DNA of 64,000 nt, taken from contig OY987244.1 in the NCBI GenBank assembly GCA_963920765.1, forward strand, positions 3,412,501 through 3,476,500. The letters are read 5' to 3'. Positions 35,127 through 46,849 of the stretch are shown piece by piece. The first letter of the stretch is position 1, and every line of letters starts with the position of its first letter. The stretch comes from Ulota crispa (taxonomy: Eukaryota; Streptophyta; Bryopsida; Orthotrichales; Orthotrichaceae). The position numbers and the translations under genes are program-made. The notes below the pieces were generated by a model. That model did no database searches, was not told the origin of the DNA, and saw only the letters and a program-made list of their open reading frames with translations.

Positions 35127-37957
35127 GTACATAACAATAATTTGGGTAAATTTTGTCCAATTAGTGTGAAAATGTGGCATAACTCCCATCCTTGTTTTTC
35201 AAGCAAATTTTTAGCCACACCTTTTACTACCTCTTAAGTAGCCACTTGGCAGCACAACTTCCATAATGAGGCATCCTTCACACACTATGGTTGGGACATG
35301 TGCTTGCAAAAAGATTGAATTTTTTTGGCCCCTTGAGTCACACTTATTTGAGACAGTTTAGAAAAATTGTAACCCATATCATACATGATTAATGTAACTT
35401 ACTCGCTCCTTGCAAAGTTGCTTATTTCTTAACTGGTGCAGATTTGTGTTACTAGTGTGGGGTGTAGGAATTGAAATAACTTGCATAGTCCACATTTATG
35501 TATTTCGGCCAATAGTCATTGGGTGCTTGATATTCTACATTTTTTTCATCTAAATTTGATAACTATACCCCGTATTTTATTAGAAATGGGAAGTCTCGTG
35601 GGGATTAAATTCTCATTATTTTGTCCCTTCTGTAGCTTAAATCATATATAATTGGTACAACTTGGCACTGTGTTGCCAACAATACAAAATCAAAACTGTA
35701 AACAAGCAAGATAATGAAAAAAAAACAAAGAATAGAAAGACGCGGCAATGATGGATGTAGGTGATGAATGTGGATGAATGTAAGTGGTAAATGTAGATAA
35801 ATGTGGATGAATGTAAATGGCAAATGTAGATAAATGTAGATGCTAGAGAAGACTTAGCAAGGTAAGCAATGGTACTTTTTAAGATTCCTTTTTGTGTTTC
35901 GGTGTTGCTAGATATCCCGGGAATTTGTTGCGGTGGGATACCTCAAGGGGGGACGGTGCTCATTATTTTCCACGTCCCAATGCTACTAGCCCCAATTCAA
36001 TTCCACGTCCCAACTTTGTTGAATTGTTTTTGGGAGCAGAAATAAAATTAAAAAACATCAGAATAAAAAGCATTGTTCAACAACATTATGTATAAGAATT
36101 GTTGTGAATTGGCTTTTGAGTTGGGATTCTTGTTTAGGGATCGGATTACAATATTTTCCATGTCCCAACTCTATAGGTTCCGCATCAAGTACGGTGGCCA
36201 AATTTTTTGGGTTATAAAGCGGCAAAATAAATACCAGAAAAGAAATGCTTGAACATGTTATGCAAATAAACTATTGAGAATTGCCTCCCAAGCAATGTTC
36301 TTGTCTGTGCTAATCTAAAGGTTCAAGCAATCCCACTTTATGGGCAACAAAGTTTCCAAATTATATCCCCATTATGCATTTTAATGTGGAATCAGGACTT
36401 GAAACATGGAATGCAATGTAAATTTGCGATGTCCAAATTTTGGCATATCATATTGTGAAAATTTAGTGGGACTTAAATCATGTAGTAAACCACCCCTAAA
36501 AAGTAAGCAAGTTATCTACCCTAAATTCCAATAAAAACTAAACTATATGTAGGCTCTATTGAAAGAGTGGGCTCTCAATTGAGCAACGAATTTTTCCTGT
36601 ATTTCTTCTTCCAAAGTTAGTGACTCTGAATTATGTTGAAGAGAGTGCCACTTCATCATTGTTTTGTCACGTTGTATGTGGAAACATGGATTGACACTTA
36701 GCACCAATTTTGGTAAAACTTCTCATTTCATATTCAAAGTGCAAATGCTGCACATTTTTCAAGTCATTTAATTTTTTTATAAATATGAGTGGAATGTGCA
36801 ATCTTGTAGAGATACAAAAAAACCCTATGACAAATGATAATTATTAGAGGTTTAAACAATCATATGATATTACCATAACTAAAACAATGGAGTGAAGCAC
36901 CTGTTGCACTCCTTTCCACATATCATGAGCTTTAATAAAGTACTGTATCGTTCCAAAAATAATAATAATAAGGTACACATGACTATGGGAACTTTTACCA
37001 AAATTGGTGCTACTTATTAGCCTCTAACGAACCTTTGTGAAATTGTGATATCAAACCTTGTTTACACTTCACAAAATGTTTAAAAAATATATCAACTGTG
37101 TACAATAGTCATTGCAAGAATATGCAAAGATGAACTTCCTATTTCAATTTGTGTTTTCTTATGTGATTCTTTTATGGATCATTCATAGACTTACATGACG
37201 TAAGACGAGTATAAATAATCACATGCATCCAAAAAGGCTTTTCAATTCTTTAAGATTTAAAATTGAGAGTTAAATCATGCACTCTAAATAATCACATACA
37301 ATTGTTTGTGATTATTGTAACAGAAAATTAATATGTATAAGTCTATTCATATTCAGTGTTTTTTAACTTTGCATTGTAATTTGAGAATTTTCATACAATT
37401 GTGATATTTTCACAAAAAGCACGTAATTAAGAATATAAGGATGGAAACTATCATTAAAGCCACATAACTGCTTGTTTTTTACAGTTTTTTCAGCCAAATT
37501 TTGCAAGAGAAGAATATTATTTCTCACATTAAGTTTCGAGTTTTGAATAATATTTTAAAACGGTGGTTTCCATATATTTATACATTTTTATATTGTTTCT
37601 AATTTCTTAGGCAAATAAATCCTCATGAAGTATTTTGCATCCTCTCAATACATACAACTCTATTTAAAGGTTTCATGAAATAAAAATGGTATTTTTGCAA
37701 AAGAAAAAGTCAACTTAGCAAAACCTCTTGGGAAAAGGTCGTTTTCTCTTCAAGTTTTGAAATCCCCTATTATAAAAAATGAGGTCATATAAGGCTAAAA
37801 ATTTGGTTCAAACATCCCAACTTTTGATGGCCTAGACTTGTAGTGTAAATTTGTCTTGATTCTCATTAGAATGAGGCCTTGATTCTTGTTATAAAGAAGT
37901 CCTAAATCGATGGGCTTTAATCTATCTATTCTAATAATAGGCTTGTACCCGATATAC
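35127..37957. other. Noncoding stretch with a short tandem repeat
   Basis: AT-rich and without recognisable genes. At about 35755-35845 a motif of the type AAATGTAGATAAATGTGGATG repeats about 2.5 times. An AAT trinucleotide run is at about 36958-36970. Confidence 0.5.
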
Positions 37958-38050
37958 GATCAATACGGAGTTGTCAGTTATATGGAGTGCATCTGGACTT
38001 TGTGTTGGTTTAGATACACTCCATATATAGCTGACAACTCCATATTGATC
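37958..38050. repeat. Hairpin repeat, about 93 bp
   Basis: GATCAATACGGAGTTGTCAG followed by TTATATGGAGTG pairs with CACTCCATATATAGC followed by TGACAACTCCATATTGATC, leaving a loop of about 25 bases. Possibly a minimal MITE. Confidence 0.7.
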
Positions 38051-38071
38051 AAATATGGGGTTCTTGGTTTC

Positions 38072-38421
38072 ATTAGTTGGGTAGTTGGGTGTTTATGATA
38101 GAATAAAATCTCTATTAGTTGAGTAGTTGGGTGTTGCTCCAAGAAGATTAAGTGGTGGTTTAGTGGCGGTTATTCTTATTTCTATGGTTATGTGGCGGTT
38201 ATGGTTGTCCTTGGGGATGGGGTATACACGGGAACATGGAGTGGTTGCCTGGAGAAGGAGGCAAAGCGTGTAGGTAGGCATAGTACAGGTAAGCTCATTA
38301 GAACGGAAAGGAGAAGAAGCTTGAAGAAGGTGATTATGAGGAAGGTCATGTTAATTTTTTTGCAAGGACCCCTTCCGGTGATGGCCCTTCGTCGGAACGG
38401 CGGGTAGTAGGGTCCACTAGT
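38072..38421. repeat. Dispersed repeat F, copy 1 (contains an unoccupied TTAA site)
   Basis: Begins with ATTAGTTGGGTAGTTGGGTG motifs and ends with the GGACCCCTTCCGGTGATGGC to GGTCCACTAG segment. It is about 80 percent similar by eye to 43628-44286. At 38148-38151 it holds an intact TTAA (GCTCCAAGAAGATTAAGTGG) exactly where the second copy carries a 232-bp MITE. Plus frame 38192-38407 runs through it (related frame in the other copy at 44017-44250), but both look like repeat sequence. Confidence 0.75.
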
Positions 38422-39578
38422 CTATATATATAATAAGCTTGGTTTTATTAGTTGGGTAGTTGGGTATCAAAATAATAGAATGTAAGGCGGTTGAGAAACT
38501 AATTAATAACCAAATTTTTTGCAACCAAATTTTCTACTAGCTAGCATTGGATAGGGGGCCATGGGCATGGGATGGGATGGGTCATGGGCATGGGATGGGG
38601 GTGGCATGGAGATAGCATGGGCATGATAGCCTTCTACCGGAACAGCGGGTACTCTGGCCCACTAGTTCCAAATAATAAAGTGACCATAATCCTTGATGTA
38701 AGGACATTTGCAATTGAGACACAAGTAATAGCCTTAGAAATGGCAAGGGGAAGGCCCTTTCACATATATAATTCTTGTAGTGGCCTCCCTAAGGAGTTTG
38801 CGGCCCCAACATTCAATTGGTTGTGGGAGCTACTAGGGATGTAAGAGCGCATGGTTGGAAAGGCTCATTGCAAGAGGGATGAAAGAATTGCAAAAGAAAC
38901 TATCAAAGAATCAATTACATTTGCCAATTAGAGAAGTAGCAACTAGCTCTCCACACACTACATGTGTTCTATGGTTGCATGCCAAGATGACTCCTATAAC
39001 TTTGTGAGTTTCCCATTTGATTTTGTTGGCTGAATTGAGGATAATTTCCTCCCATTACTCTCTTACCCACCTCTATTATATTGTTACTGTACCCTTGTCT
39101 TGGCAAGAGTACTGACACCCTAAATTGGCTCAAATTTTAGACGTAAACAAGCCCTAATCCCTATATAAATAGGTAATCGTAGCTAGAACACATCACTCTG
39201 CCTAGAATTCAGAAATCCAAATATATTTTATTGAATTTTTTTTTTTAAAGTGAAGAGATTTTGGAGCCAGTGTTCTGACATAGCAAAGGCGTCCTTTATG
39301 ATATGATTTTCTCTGCTTTTGGCGGATTTTGAGCCAGGTCAAGTGGGTTGTTATTTGCGAAGGCCACCCACCACCCAGTACAAATATCCCAAAAAATCGA
39401 CTTACAAACCCAAATCTAAACTCCCCTTATTAGAACTGACTTGTCAACACTTACTTTAAAAAAAAACTGTCATAACAAATCCACCGCTTGAAGTAATCTC
39501 AGATTACAATGCAAAATTCGTTTCAAAAAATAAATCAATGTCTTTAGTCTTCACTGTTTTGATGAACCATTTCTTTGT
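38422..39578. other. Noncoding stretch
   Basis: A GGCATGGGATGGG-type short tandem repeat lies at 38560-38622. No gene recognised; the frame 38572-38844 begins in this simple sequence. Confidence 0.5.
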
Positions 39579-40514
39579 TTCACCCTTAAAGGATCAAGCC
39601 CTTTTTTCTGTGAAAATCACTAAAAATTGCCACTTCTAGGAGGTCTAGTAAAAGGGGATTTTATGATTTGTTTTTGGAAAATTCAACCGTAGGATCTTGC
39701 CCCAAAGTAGAAGAGGTACTTGTGAGAAAAAATCAACTTATTCCAAATGGAAAGGAGTGAGATTTTTGCATCTAAAGTGAAAAAAATGTTTCTTTTCATG
39801 CTGCCCAAAATTTCAAAAGCCTTTGATCACTCTTATAACAAAAAAATTGCTCTACCCAAAGTTGCACTTTATTTTTTCCATGTAGGAGATCAAATTAGGT
39901 ATGTGTGGGAGAATTTTCAAATCAATTGGAACTATACAACACATGGGAAAAAGTAGTAAGTAAAAAGAAGTAGAGAATGAGTCAAAACACTAAATTGTTA
40001 AGAATTTCATTATTGAAATGAAAAATGCAAATCCCAATGATGATAATGTTGTGATAAACAATCTACTTCCTTTGGTTTTAGTCTTTTTCCAAAATAATGA
40101 AAATTGAGTAAAATAAAGGAATTCAAAGTTTATTTTAGAGTAGAGAATTCAAAACTGCTTGCAAACAAAACTCCTTGTATCTTTCATCTCATTGATTGAA
40201 ATTGAATGATTCAAAGCTCCTATTGTATAAAAAAAATCTAAAGAACCAATCTCAAATTTTGATTTTTGAAAAATGTAATTCTTAAAGAAGTTTTTGGGCT
40301 GCCTAGATGGGCAGTCCTCCCCAAATTTTCATAAATTCATGCATAACTTCTTCATCATATGTCAAAATGAAGAAAAAATTAGGTGCCCACATAGAACTTT
40401 GAATTCTCCACCTTCAATAAAAGTTTCAAAAAATCACACAAAACTGTTTAGCCATAGGTACATGCCTGAAGTCCAACCTGTCCCTTGAAGGGACAATGGT
40501 CCTTTAGGGGTTAA
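39579..40514. mobile_element. TTAA element, family B, copy 2
   Basis: The left end is TTCACCCTTAAAGGATCAAG (TTAA altered to TTCA) and the reverse complement of the right end is TTAACCCCTAAAGGACCATTG. It is 936 bp. It shares interior blocks with 62770-63527 in the same order (CCCAAAATTTCAAAAGCCTTTGA, TCCATGTAGGAGA, TGCAAATCCCAATG, AAAGTTTATTTT) and in reverse with 14252-15157. The frame 39747-39956 is not preserved among copies. Confidence 0.75.
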
Positions 40515-41213
40515 TGCATTCTTTTAATTAGGGGCCTTGTTATTGGAACTTCCGCTAGAAGATTGATAATTTAGGTTTTCAAAAGTAGGCTTTATGTTTA
40601 GGACAACTAACAACATCTTTAAAGAGTTTTTCTCTAACTATTGTAATAGTAGCTTCACACTATGGCCAACCAAATCAAAAGGTCGTGGGATTGAGAGTCC
40701 AAACTCTGTTGAGAAGCCCAAAAAATAGGTTTAAAATAGGCAATATAAATTTCTTTTGAGACAATTGACTAGATTTAGTGTGAAGCCTCCAAAGGCCAAG
40801 TCCAAAATCCAAACCTATAAAATTTGTTTGACCTTTCTATCTAGCAACCAAGATCTCATCACTTTTTGATTGTTTTACAAAAAAAAATTACAACCTCTCA
40901 ACCATAGTTTGATTCACCATTTTTTCTCAACTTAAACTTCTTTCAAGAGGCTATTGCTTTGAATGAAAAGTGATGCCATATAAGTAATTTGGAGGATTAC
41001 AGACTTTGGCCTTAGACTTTGGCCTCTAGTATAAAAGGCCAAGAGCCCAAAATTTGGTTTCTTGCAGTTGATTGATAGAAGTTGACAGTCTCTCATAATT
41101 TTGTCAGTGTGAAGTGATTCTAAAAGATCAAAGAGAGGGGATGAATTTGAGAATCTTTTTTGTTTTTGGATTCTCAATTATTGATACCTCACTTTGTAAC
41201 TATAAGTGGGACA
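40515..41213. other. Noncoding stretch
   Basis: No gene or paired repeat recognised. Confidence 0.45.
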
Positions 41214-41445
41214 TTAACCCCTAAAGGGCCTGAATGCCCTTTGTGGCCATATGTATGACCGTACATACAGAAGTATTTGAGCTGCTCTGAAGGCTTTTCA
41301 AAAAAAATTATGCACTCATCATCATACAACCATTTAATATGTATGGTTATAACACTTAATTTCTAGCTGATTTAAACTTCTAAGTATTGGTTTCAACTAT
41401 ATTTGGTACTGTAGCTCAAGAGCCCAAAGGCCCTTCATGGGTTAA
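41214..41445. mobile_element. 232-bp-class TTAA MITE, copy 3
   Basis: It begins TTAACCCCTAAAGGGCCTGA and the reverse complement of its end is TTAACCCATGAAGGGCCTTT, giving TIRs of about 15 bp with TTAA at both sides. It is 232 bp. The interior aligns throughout with 25846-26076. Noncoding. Confidence 0.85.
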
Positions 41446-42136
41446 AGTTCTTACGTGCTTCTCTTTCTAAATTGATACATGTATCATTTAGAACTTTTAT
41501 CTTTTGGGAACAGTTATAGCTTTAATGCCTATCATTGATTGAGAAGATTGCGCGTATGATTTATTGAATTTGGATTTGCAAAACTTAAAAAGAAATGACC
41601 AAATTTAAAAAAATGATTTAAAAAACATTATGCTACAACTCAAGTCAACATCGAAAAGTAAGAGGTGGAGTATCATACTAGGAAATATTCTAGATTGATG
41701 GGCCATTTTTTTGAATCAGAGAAGTTTATTTTTGTGATGAAACGTATTATTAGTATCCTTTTTGCTTTTAGAATTTTTGCAGATGTTTCTTTAGATATTT
41801 ATACTACACAGACAATAATAAAACAACACATAAATGGATTAAAAAATATATAGTTTTTGTATGTAAGGAAACATGCCTATATGATCAAATTTGAACCTAT
41901 AGTATAACCTAAATTGTTAAAATTCATTCAATTTGATTTAAACATAGCTTATTGTAGCTTGTATTCATGAGTCCAAACATAATAGTCAGTCACTCTTGTA
42001 TTCATAATTATGGACCACCAATTCTCTTACTTACCACATGCATAACTTTATTTAATCATTCTAAAAGCTCCCTTCACTAAAATCCAAGAGATATAAAATT
42101 TTGCAATTGTCAGGAAACGAAAATCAACAAATATGT
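41446..42136. other. Noncoding stretch
   Basis: AT-rich; frame 41665-41853 has no recognisable similarity. Confidence 0.45.
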
Positions 42137-43071
42137 TTAACCCTTTAGTGCCCGGTTGATCACTTTTGGGTTGATTTTGGTACTCCATAGTTCTTGTCAT
42201 ATCTGTTTTATTGAATTTGCAAAAACACATAACGTAACTGAGTTGGGGTTTAGTTTGTGCTCCTATTGGAACAGATTTCAAAGCAAGGCGTAAAGAAACA
42301 TGGTAGCTATGCATGTTTTACATATGAAGTTGGGAATCTCATACGGGTGTAACAAATGAAATACTAATTCAGCGCAACTGTGACGTGGCCCCAAAGCCCA
42401 CATATTGCACCCAAAGTATCTGGTGCTAACTCTCTAGTAGTTGTGCAAAAGATGCACGGTTTATTTAGAAGTTCTACTTGTGGCGTATTTCAGATACAAC
42501 ATTGCGTATTCCATGAAACCTCAGGCTCCAAAGGTTTGCAATGCTAAATGTGGGACCTTGTACCTCAAATGACACCCAATGTAGATGATATTGACCAAAC
42601 GGATTTTGTGGAAACATGTTCCATGCATGCTCTATTCAACCGTATATGTGTGGCCACATTTGTATTCTTCCAATGCTCAATTTCACAAATCATGTCGTGA
42701 AGTGCATAGATTGACTCAAATTTTGTATTTTTTTTATAGAAGTGCAGTAACCTAGAATGGGACAATAGCCTTTACAAAATTCACCACTATCAAAAGTTTC
42801 AATTGCACGATTGACACTAATTAGTTAGAGTGTCTCACGTTTTTGCACAATAAGTTTGTTTGGATCATCAAGCTTCTCACAATCCTCACGTGGAACTATT
42901 CGAATAGATCAAACTTTTTGTTTTATATTGATGTTGCCAAAATTTATAACTTTGTTATGTCTAATCGGATCTGATTTTAGAAACACAAATTTTGTCCTTG
43001 AATGTGTTTTGCAAACCATATAGTGAAAATTTGAGGTGCCCCCAAATGGTTGACGGGCACTAAAGGGTTAA
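42137..43071. mobile_element. TTAA element, family C, well-preserved ends
   Basis: The left end TTAACCCTTTAGTGCCCG and the reverse complement of the right end TTAACCCTTTAGTGCCCG are identical over 18 bases including TTAA. This is the cleanest such pair in the window. It is 935 bp. CCCTTTnnnTGCC-type ends are typical of animal piggyBac families from general knowledge. No transposase-like frame is present (largest 42048-42314 and 42565-42765, neither recognisable). Confidence 0.9.
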
Positions 43072-43627
43072 TAGGAAAAATCACGTATATCAACAACTGA
43101 GTACAACTAGGAGAATCCAAAGAAAATATTGTCAAAAGTTTGAGAGCAAAAATATAGAGTCATGTAATCACACAAAAAAAAAAGACCTTTGTGGAAAGTT
43201 AAAAAAAAAATTTCAACAAATTTGGACAACACCCAAGTTGCACTACTAAACAATTTTTTTGTTTACCTTCGAATTTCCTCTCTTGTGCTTTGTATAACAA
43301 TATGAATTCTTTTTCACTCTTAGGGGAGATTTTGAATCTTGTTGGCAAAAATTAAACATTTCTCGATTCTACCAATTTTTTTAGTGCATGCACCAAACAT
43401 TGCCTATATATTACACTACATTTAAACATGTTTTCATATTTTTACAAATTTTTAGGAGATAGATTCACATTTAAACAGTTTTGTATTTGTCATTGCATTT
43501 GGTTGTTTTTATATTGCTCTTTTTAAATCTCCCCACCCATTGTTTCTCTCATTCCTAAATTGACAAACCTCACTTGCATTTACTATCACTTTTGTATCTT
43601 TCTTATTTCTGTAATAGTCTTATTTCT
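43072..43627. other. Noncoding stretch
   Basis: No feature recognised. Confidence 0.45.
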
Positions 43628-44286
43628 ATTAGTTAAGTAGTTGGGAGTCTATAATAGAATATAATTTCTATTGATTGGGTAGTTGGGTGTTACTTCAAGA
43701 AGATTAAATGGCGATTATGTGACAATTATTCTTATTTCTATTTCTATAATAGAATACAACTTCTATTAGTTGGGTAGTTGGGTGTCTGTGCTCCAAGAAG
43801 AGTAATCCTTGAATGTTGGGAAGGACCTTTGTGGCCGTACTGTATTTCACTATGTACGACGGATTTGAGGGGATCCGAGATGGAATTAGGGTCACGATGT
43901 AAATGGAAGTGGTCTTTGTTGCAGAGGCATTTTCAAAGCGACCTTCGACGGCCCAAAATACATAGAGGAATACATGGAAATGGGTAGAATACAGTGCCGT
44001 ATCCTACGAGCCCAACATGCGTTCAAGGGTTAAATGGCAATTATGTGGCGGTTATGATCGTCCTTGGGGATGGGGTGTACACAAGAATAGGGTATACATG
44101 GGAATAGGGGGTGGCCGCTTGGAGAAGGAGGTAAAGCGTGTAGGTAGACATAGTACAGGTAAGCTCATTATAACAGAGAGGAGAAGAAGTTTGAAGAATG
44201 TGATTATGAAAAAGATCATGTTAATTTTTTTGCAAGGACCCCTCCTGTGATGGCCCTCCACCAAAACGATGGGTACAAGGGTCCAC
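43628..44286. repeat. Dispersed repeat F, copy 2 (interrupted by a MITE)
   Basis: Similar to 38072-38421, with an internal repeat of the TTAGTTGGGTAGTTGGGTG module. It is interrupted at 43802-44033 by a 232-bp TTAA element. The flanking pieces GCTCCAAGAAGA and ATGGCAATTATGTGGCGG are contiguous, with small differences, in copy 1. Confidence 0.75.
43802..44033. mobile_element. 232-bp-class TTAA MITE, copy 4, in repeat F
   Basis: The left end is GTAATCCTTGAATGTTGGG (worn TTAACCCTTGAA...) and the reverse complement of the right end is TTAACCCTTGAACGCATG. It is 232 bp. It shares GACCTTTGTGGCCGTACTGTAT-like sequence with the 41214 copy. The insertion site is the TTAA that copy 1 of repeat F still has empty at 38148. 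Confidence 0.8.
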
Positions 44287-44637
44287 TTCTTGAACTATAA
44301 TAGACTGTACTTATCTTCATAATAGTGTGGTTTCATTTTGACTTTGTGGGTATGCCACGCTTGATGACTGCTGTCAGTGCTGTGATTAGAATGGCACCAT
44401 TAGTCAACTCTTAGAAAAAACAAAATCAAAAAAATAAAAATCCTAGCGACTACTTGTTTATAAGGTTGACTGTGCCCAGGTGTCCGACCCCTGGTAACTT
44501 ACTACTGAGAATTCCTTCCAGACAAATCCATCCGGAAAGTCCCATCGAAGGAAGACGGACCGACCATATTCCGTTCCTGACCCCCAATGCCGTCCTCCTC
44601 CCCCAATGCCGTCCCCGTCCCCCCATTTTTGTTCGCA
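44287..44637. other. Noncoding stretch
   Basis: Moderate GC content. Overlapping open frames on both strands at 44450-44746 have no recognisable domain. Confidence 0.4.
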
Positions 44638-44640
44638 TAA

Positions 44641-45142
44641 GAGCATCTCCACCACTTGGCTCCGGCTTGTCATTTACCGTGACTTTAGGATTGTTTTTGA
44701 TTTTAGAGTGTCCAACATTGACACAATGATGGCAAATTTTTGCCAAGCGGCATCAAAAAAGGTTTTAGGCACTCTCAACTTTTGTGATAGTTTTCATTTG
44801 TAGTTCGCTTGAATTGTGGCTCTAACACTTTTATTTGTTGCCTTGATGGTTGGTGAGGCCCCAATTTATTTGCCATTAGTTCCCTAAAGTCTAAACTACA
44901 GACTTGCCCATGCTGTTGTGGCAGAGATGCCTAGAGCATCCCATGTTGCCATGGCAAAGATGCCTGGAGCATCCAAAAATTGCAACTATTTTTGGCATGA
45001 TTTTTAATTCCAAACTTTGTAACGCGTCCTCTTAAACTCAATCCGGTGGACACGAGAATTATATAACAAGCCGATTCTCCGTGATGGGGCCGAGCTATGC
45101 CATATGACGTGTCATTCCACTGACCAATTGGTGGAGATGCTC
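44641..45142. mobile_element. PIF/Harbinger-like MITE (GAGCATCTCC family), larger member
   Basis: The left end GAGCATCTCCACCACTTGG and the reverse complement of the right end GAGCATCTCCACCAATTGG differ at one position. It is flanked on both sides by TAA (44638-44640 and 45143-45145), the expected 3-bp TWA duplication. At 502 bp it is longer than the copies at 7301 and 11643 and has a different interior, with AGAGATGCCT..GAGCATCC repeated internally near 44922-44970. Confidence 0.9.
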
Positions 45143-45482
45143 TAAGAGCTTCTTTAGCCTTTCTTTGCAAATGGAGCACGCCACACAAGGTTTGGAGTGC
45201 AACTTTTTGTTTGAAGTGCGCGGCTCTAGGTTGGAGAGTCAACCTCCTTCTCCAAATAAGCACATGTGAGTCCCAGATTTGGCACCAGAAGTCTTGATTT
45301 CATTTTTTTGTTTTACTTAACTTTGAAATGACACTAATATAAGTGGAATAGCCATTTATGTTGATTTAGATTAGTTAAACCAAATGGTTAGCAGTACACC
45401 ATTTACCCTACTCCATTTGGTAAGTCATTATGAGGGATTTAGTAAGAATTAGTAGTTTTTAGTCAATTTGAGCGACACACAC
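45143..45482. other. Noncoding stretch
   Basis: Nothing recognised. Confidence 0.4.
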
Positions 45483-45620
45483 ATGTGGGGCTTGGGATCC
45501 CTTTCAAAAGTCCCCACTAACCTAATTAGAGAGGATTAGTTTAGGTTTGGTTACATGGGGCTTGGAATCCCCTCCTAAAGTCCCTACTAACCTAATTAGA
45601 GCAGGTTAGTTTAGGTTTGG
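45483..45620. repeat. 70-bp direct duplication
   Basis: Two adjacent copies with 70-bp spacing, marked by GTCCCnACTAACCTAATTAGA at 45511 and 45581 and TTAGTTTAGGTTTGG at the end of each. Confidence 0.85.
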
Positions 45621-46398
45621 CTACTATGGCTAATGGCTACGTCACCCAGCTTACATTTCCCATCACTAGATCATTTGTTGTGTCTATATCCAAGGTGCCC
45701 AATAGCTTTTGCTCCGTAGAGAGCGTGATTCCAAGCGGTCAATCCCGCAAGGCTACTAGTTGACCCCGGTAAAAGGAGGTCGACAGATGACAGTAAAATG
45801 CCACCAAAATTTGTGAAAGAGTTTCTCAAGGATTTACAACAATCCCCCAAGTTTCAAGTCGTTTCAATAGCGGCAAGGCATTAAACGGCCATATCCAGCT
45901 TATTTCAAGAATGCGCGCAACATCCAATTTCAAGATTGTATCCATTTGGAGCCCAATTGACGGAAGCAAGGAGTGTTTCCCCGCTCCCCTAACAACGTTG
46001 GAAGACCTCGGGAAGTCAATTTCTCATTTTTGGATGAATTCCCAATTCTGGATTTTTCATCCATCCACCCCTATCCTTTAGTCAAGTTTCCCGACGCCCT
46101 GTAGCTTGGAATTGGAAGTGTGAACAATCAAAACTAGCTATTTTGGGTCCAAGGAATCCAATGCCATCATTTTTTGTTGTTGTTTGGAGCTACAATCCAA
46201 AAGTTATGGCGAATTCATCAAGATTTCATCCGTTTTGGGTTTTTCTTAGATTTTAGGTAGATTTCAAGGGATCTATGGATCTCCTAGATAGAGGGCCAAG
46301 GTGTCTTCCCCCAAATGTATAAAGGGAGGCCCACCTCCTTCCAAACCATCACTTGTTATCATTCTCAACACTCCTTGGTCACTTGTTAATCTCTTCTC
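45621..46398. other. Noncoding stretch
   Basis: No open frame of note. The 45.3-49.0 kb interval as a whole has a composition unlike the neighbouring AT-rich DNA and might be an unidentified large non-autonomous element, but I could not find matching termini. Confidence 0.35.
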
Positions 46399-46401
46399 AC
46401 T

Positions 46402-46576
46402 CACTAGTAGAAAACTGTGTTAGAATCCACCAAAAAATGTAAGGTAGTTTATGTTGAGTTCCATGTTTTTAATGCAAAATTTTGTTGAACAACGCAAAAT
46501 TTTGCATTGAAAACATGGAACTCAACATAAACTACCTTACATTTTTAGTGGATTGTAACGCAGTTTTCTTCTAGTG
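46402..46576. mobile_element. CACTA (En/Spm-like) MITE, 175 bp
   Basis: The left end CACTAGTAGAAAACTG and the reverse complement of the right end CACTAGAAGAAAACTG carry the CACTA start of that superfamily. A 3-bp duplication ACT flanks it (46399-46401 and 46577-46579), the size expected for CACTA elements. The body is almost a perfect hairpin of about 65-bp arms (AATGTAAGGTAGTTTATG...CATAAACTACCTTACATT) around TTGTTGAACAACG. Confidence 0.92.
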
Positions 46577-46849
46577 ACTTGGTCCCATCCCTTGTAGCCC
46601 TTGTCCTCTTTGCAAAACCTCATCACTCTCTTTGGTAGTAAGGAGAATCCCCCTTGTTTTTTGGTCTTACTAACCCCTAGGAAGTTGGATTAAGACCTAG
46701 CGATGCCGCTTTTCCATACTTCCTAGAAGTCATAGTTAGGGAGTTCAATAGTTCATTAAGAGTCCATAGTTAGAATAGATACCTTGTTTCGAGTCCTCTA
46801 GCCCTGCCACACCATTATCATAACTCAAGCGTCCTTACCAGAATAAGCC

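Noticed and set aside
42137-43071. Kolobok-type assignment of TTAA elements
   Set aside because: Kolobok also uses TTAA, but CCC-starting ends fit piggyBac better; kept open as an alternative because no transposase is present.
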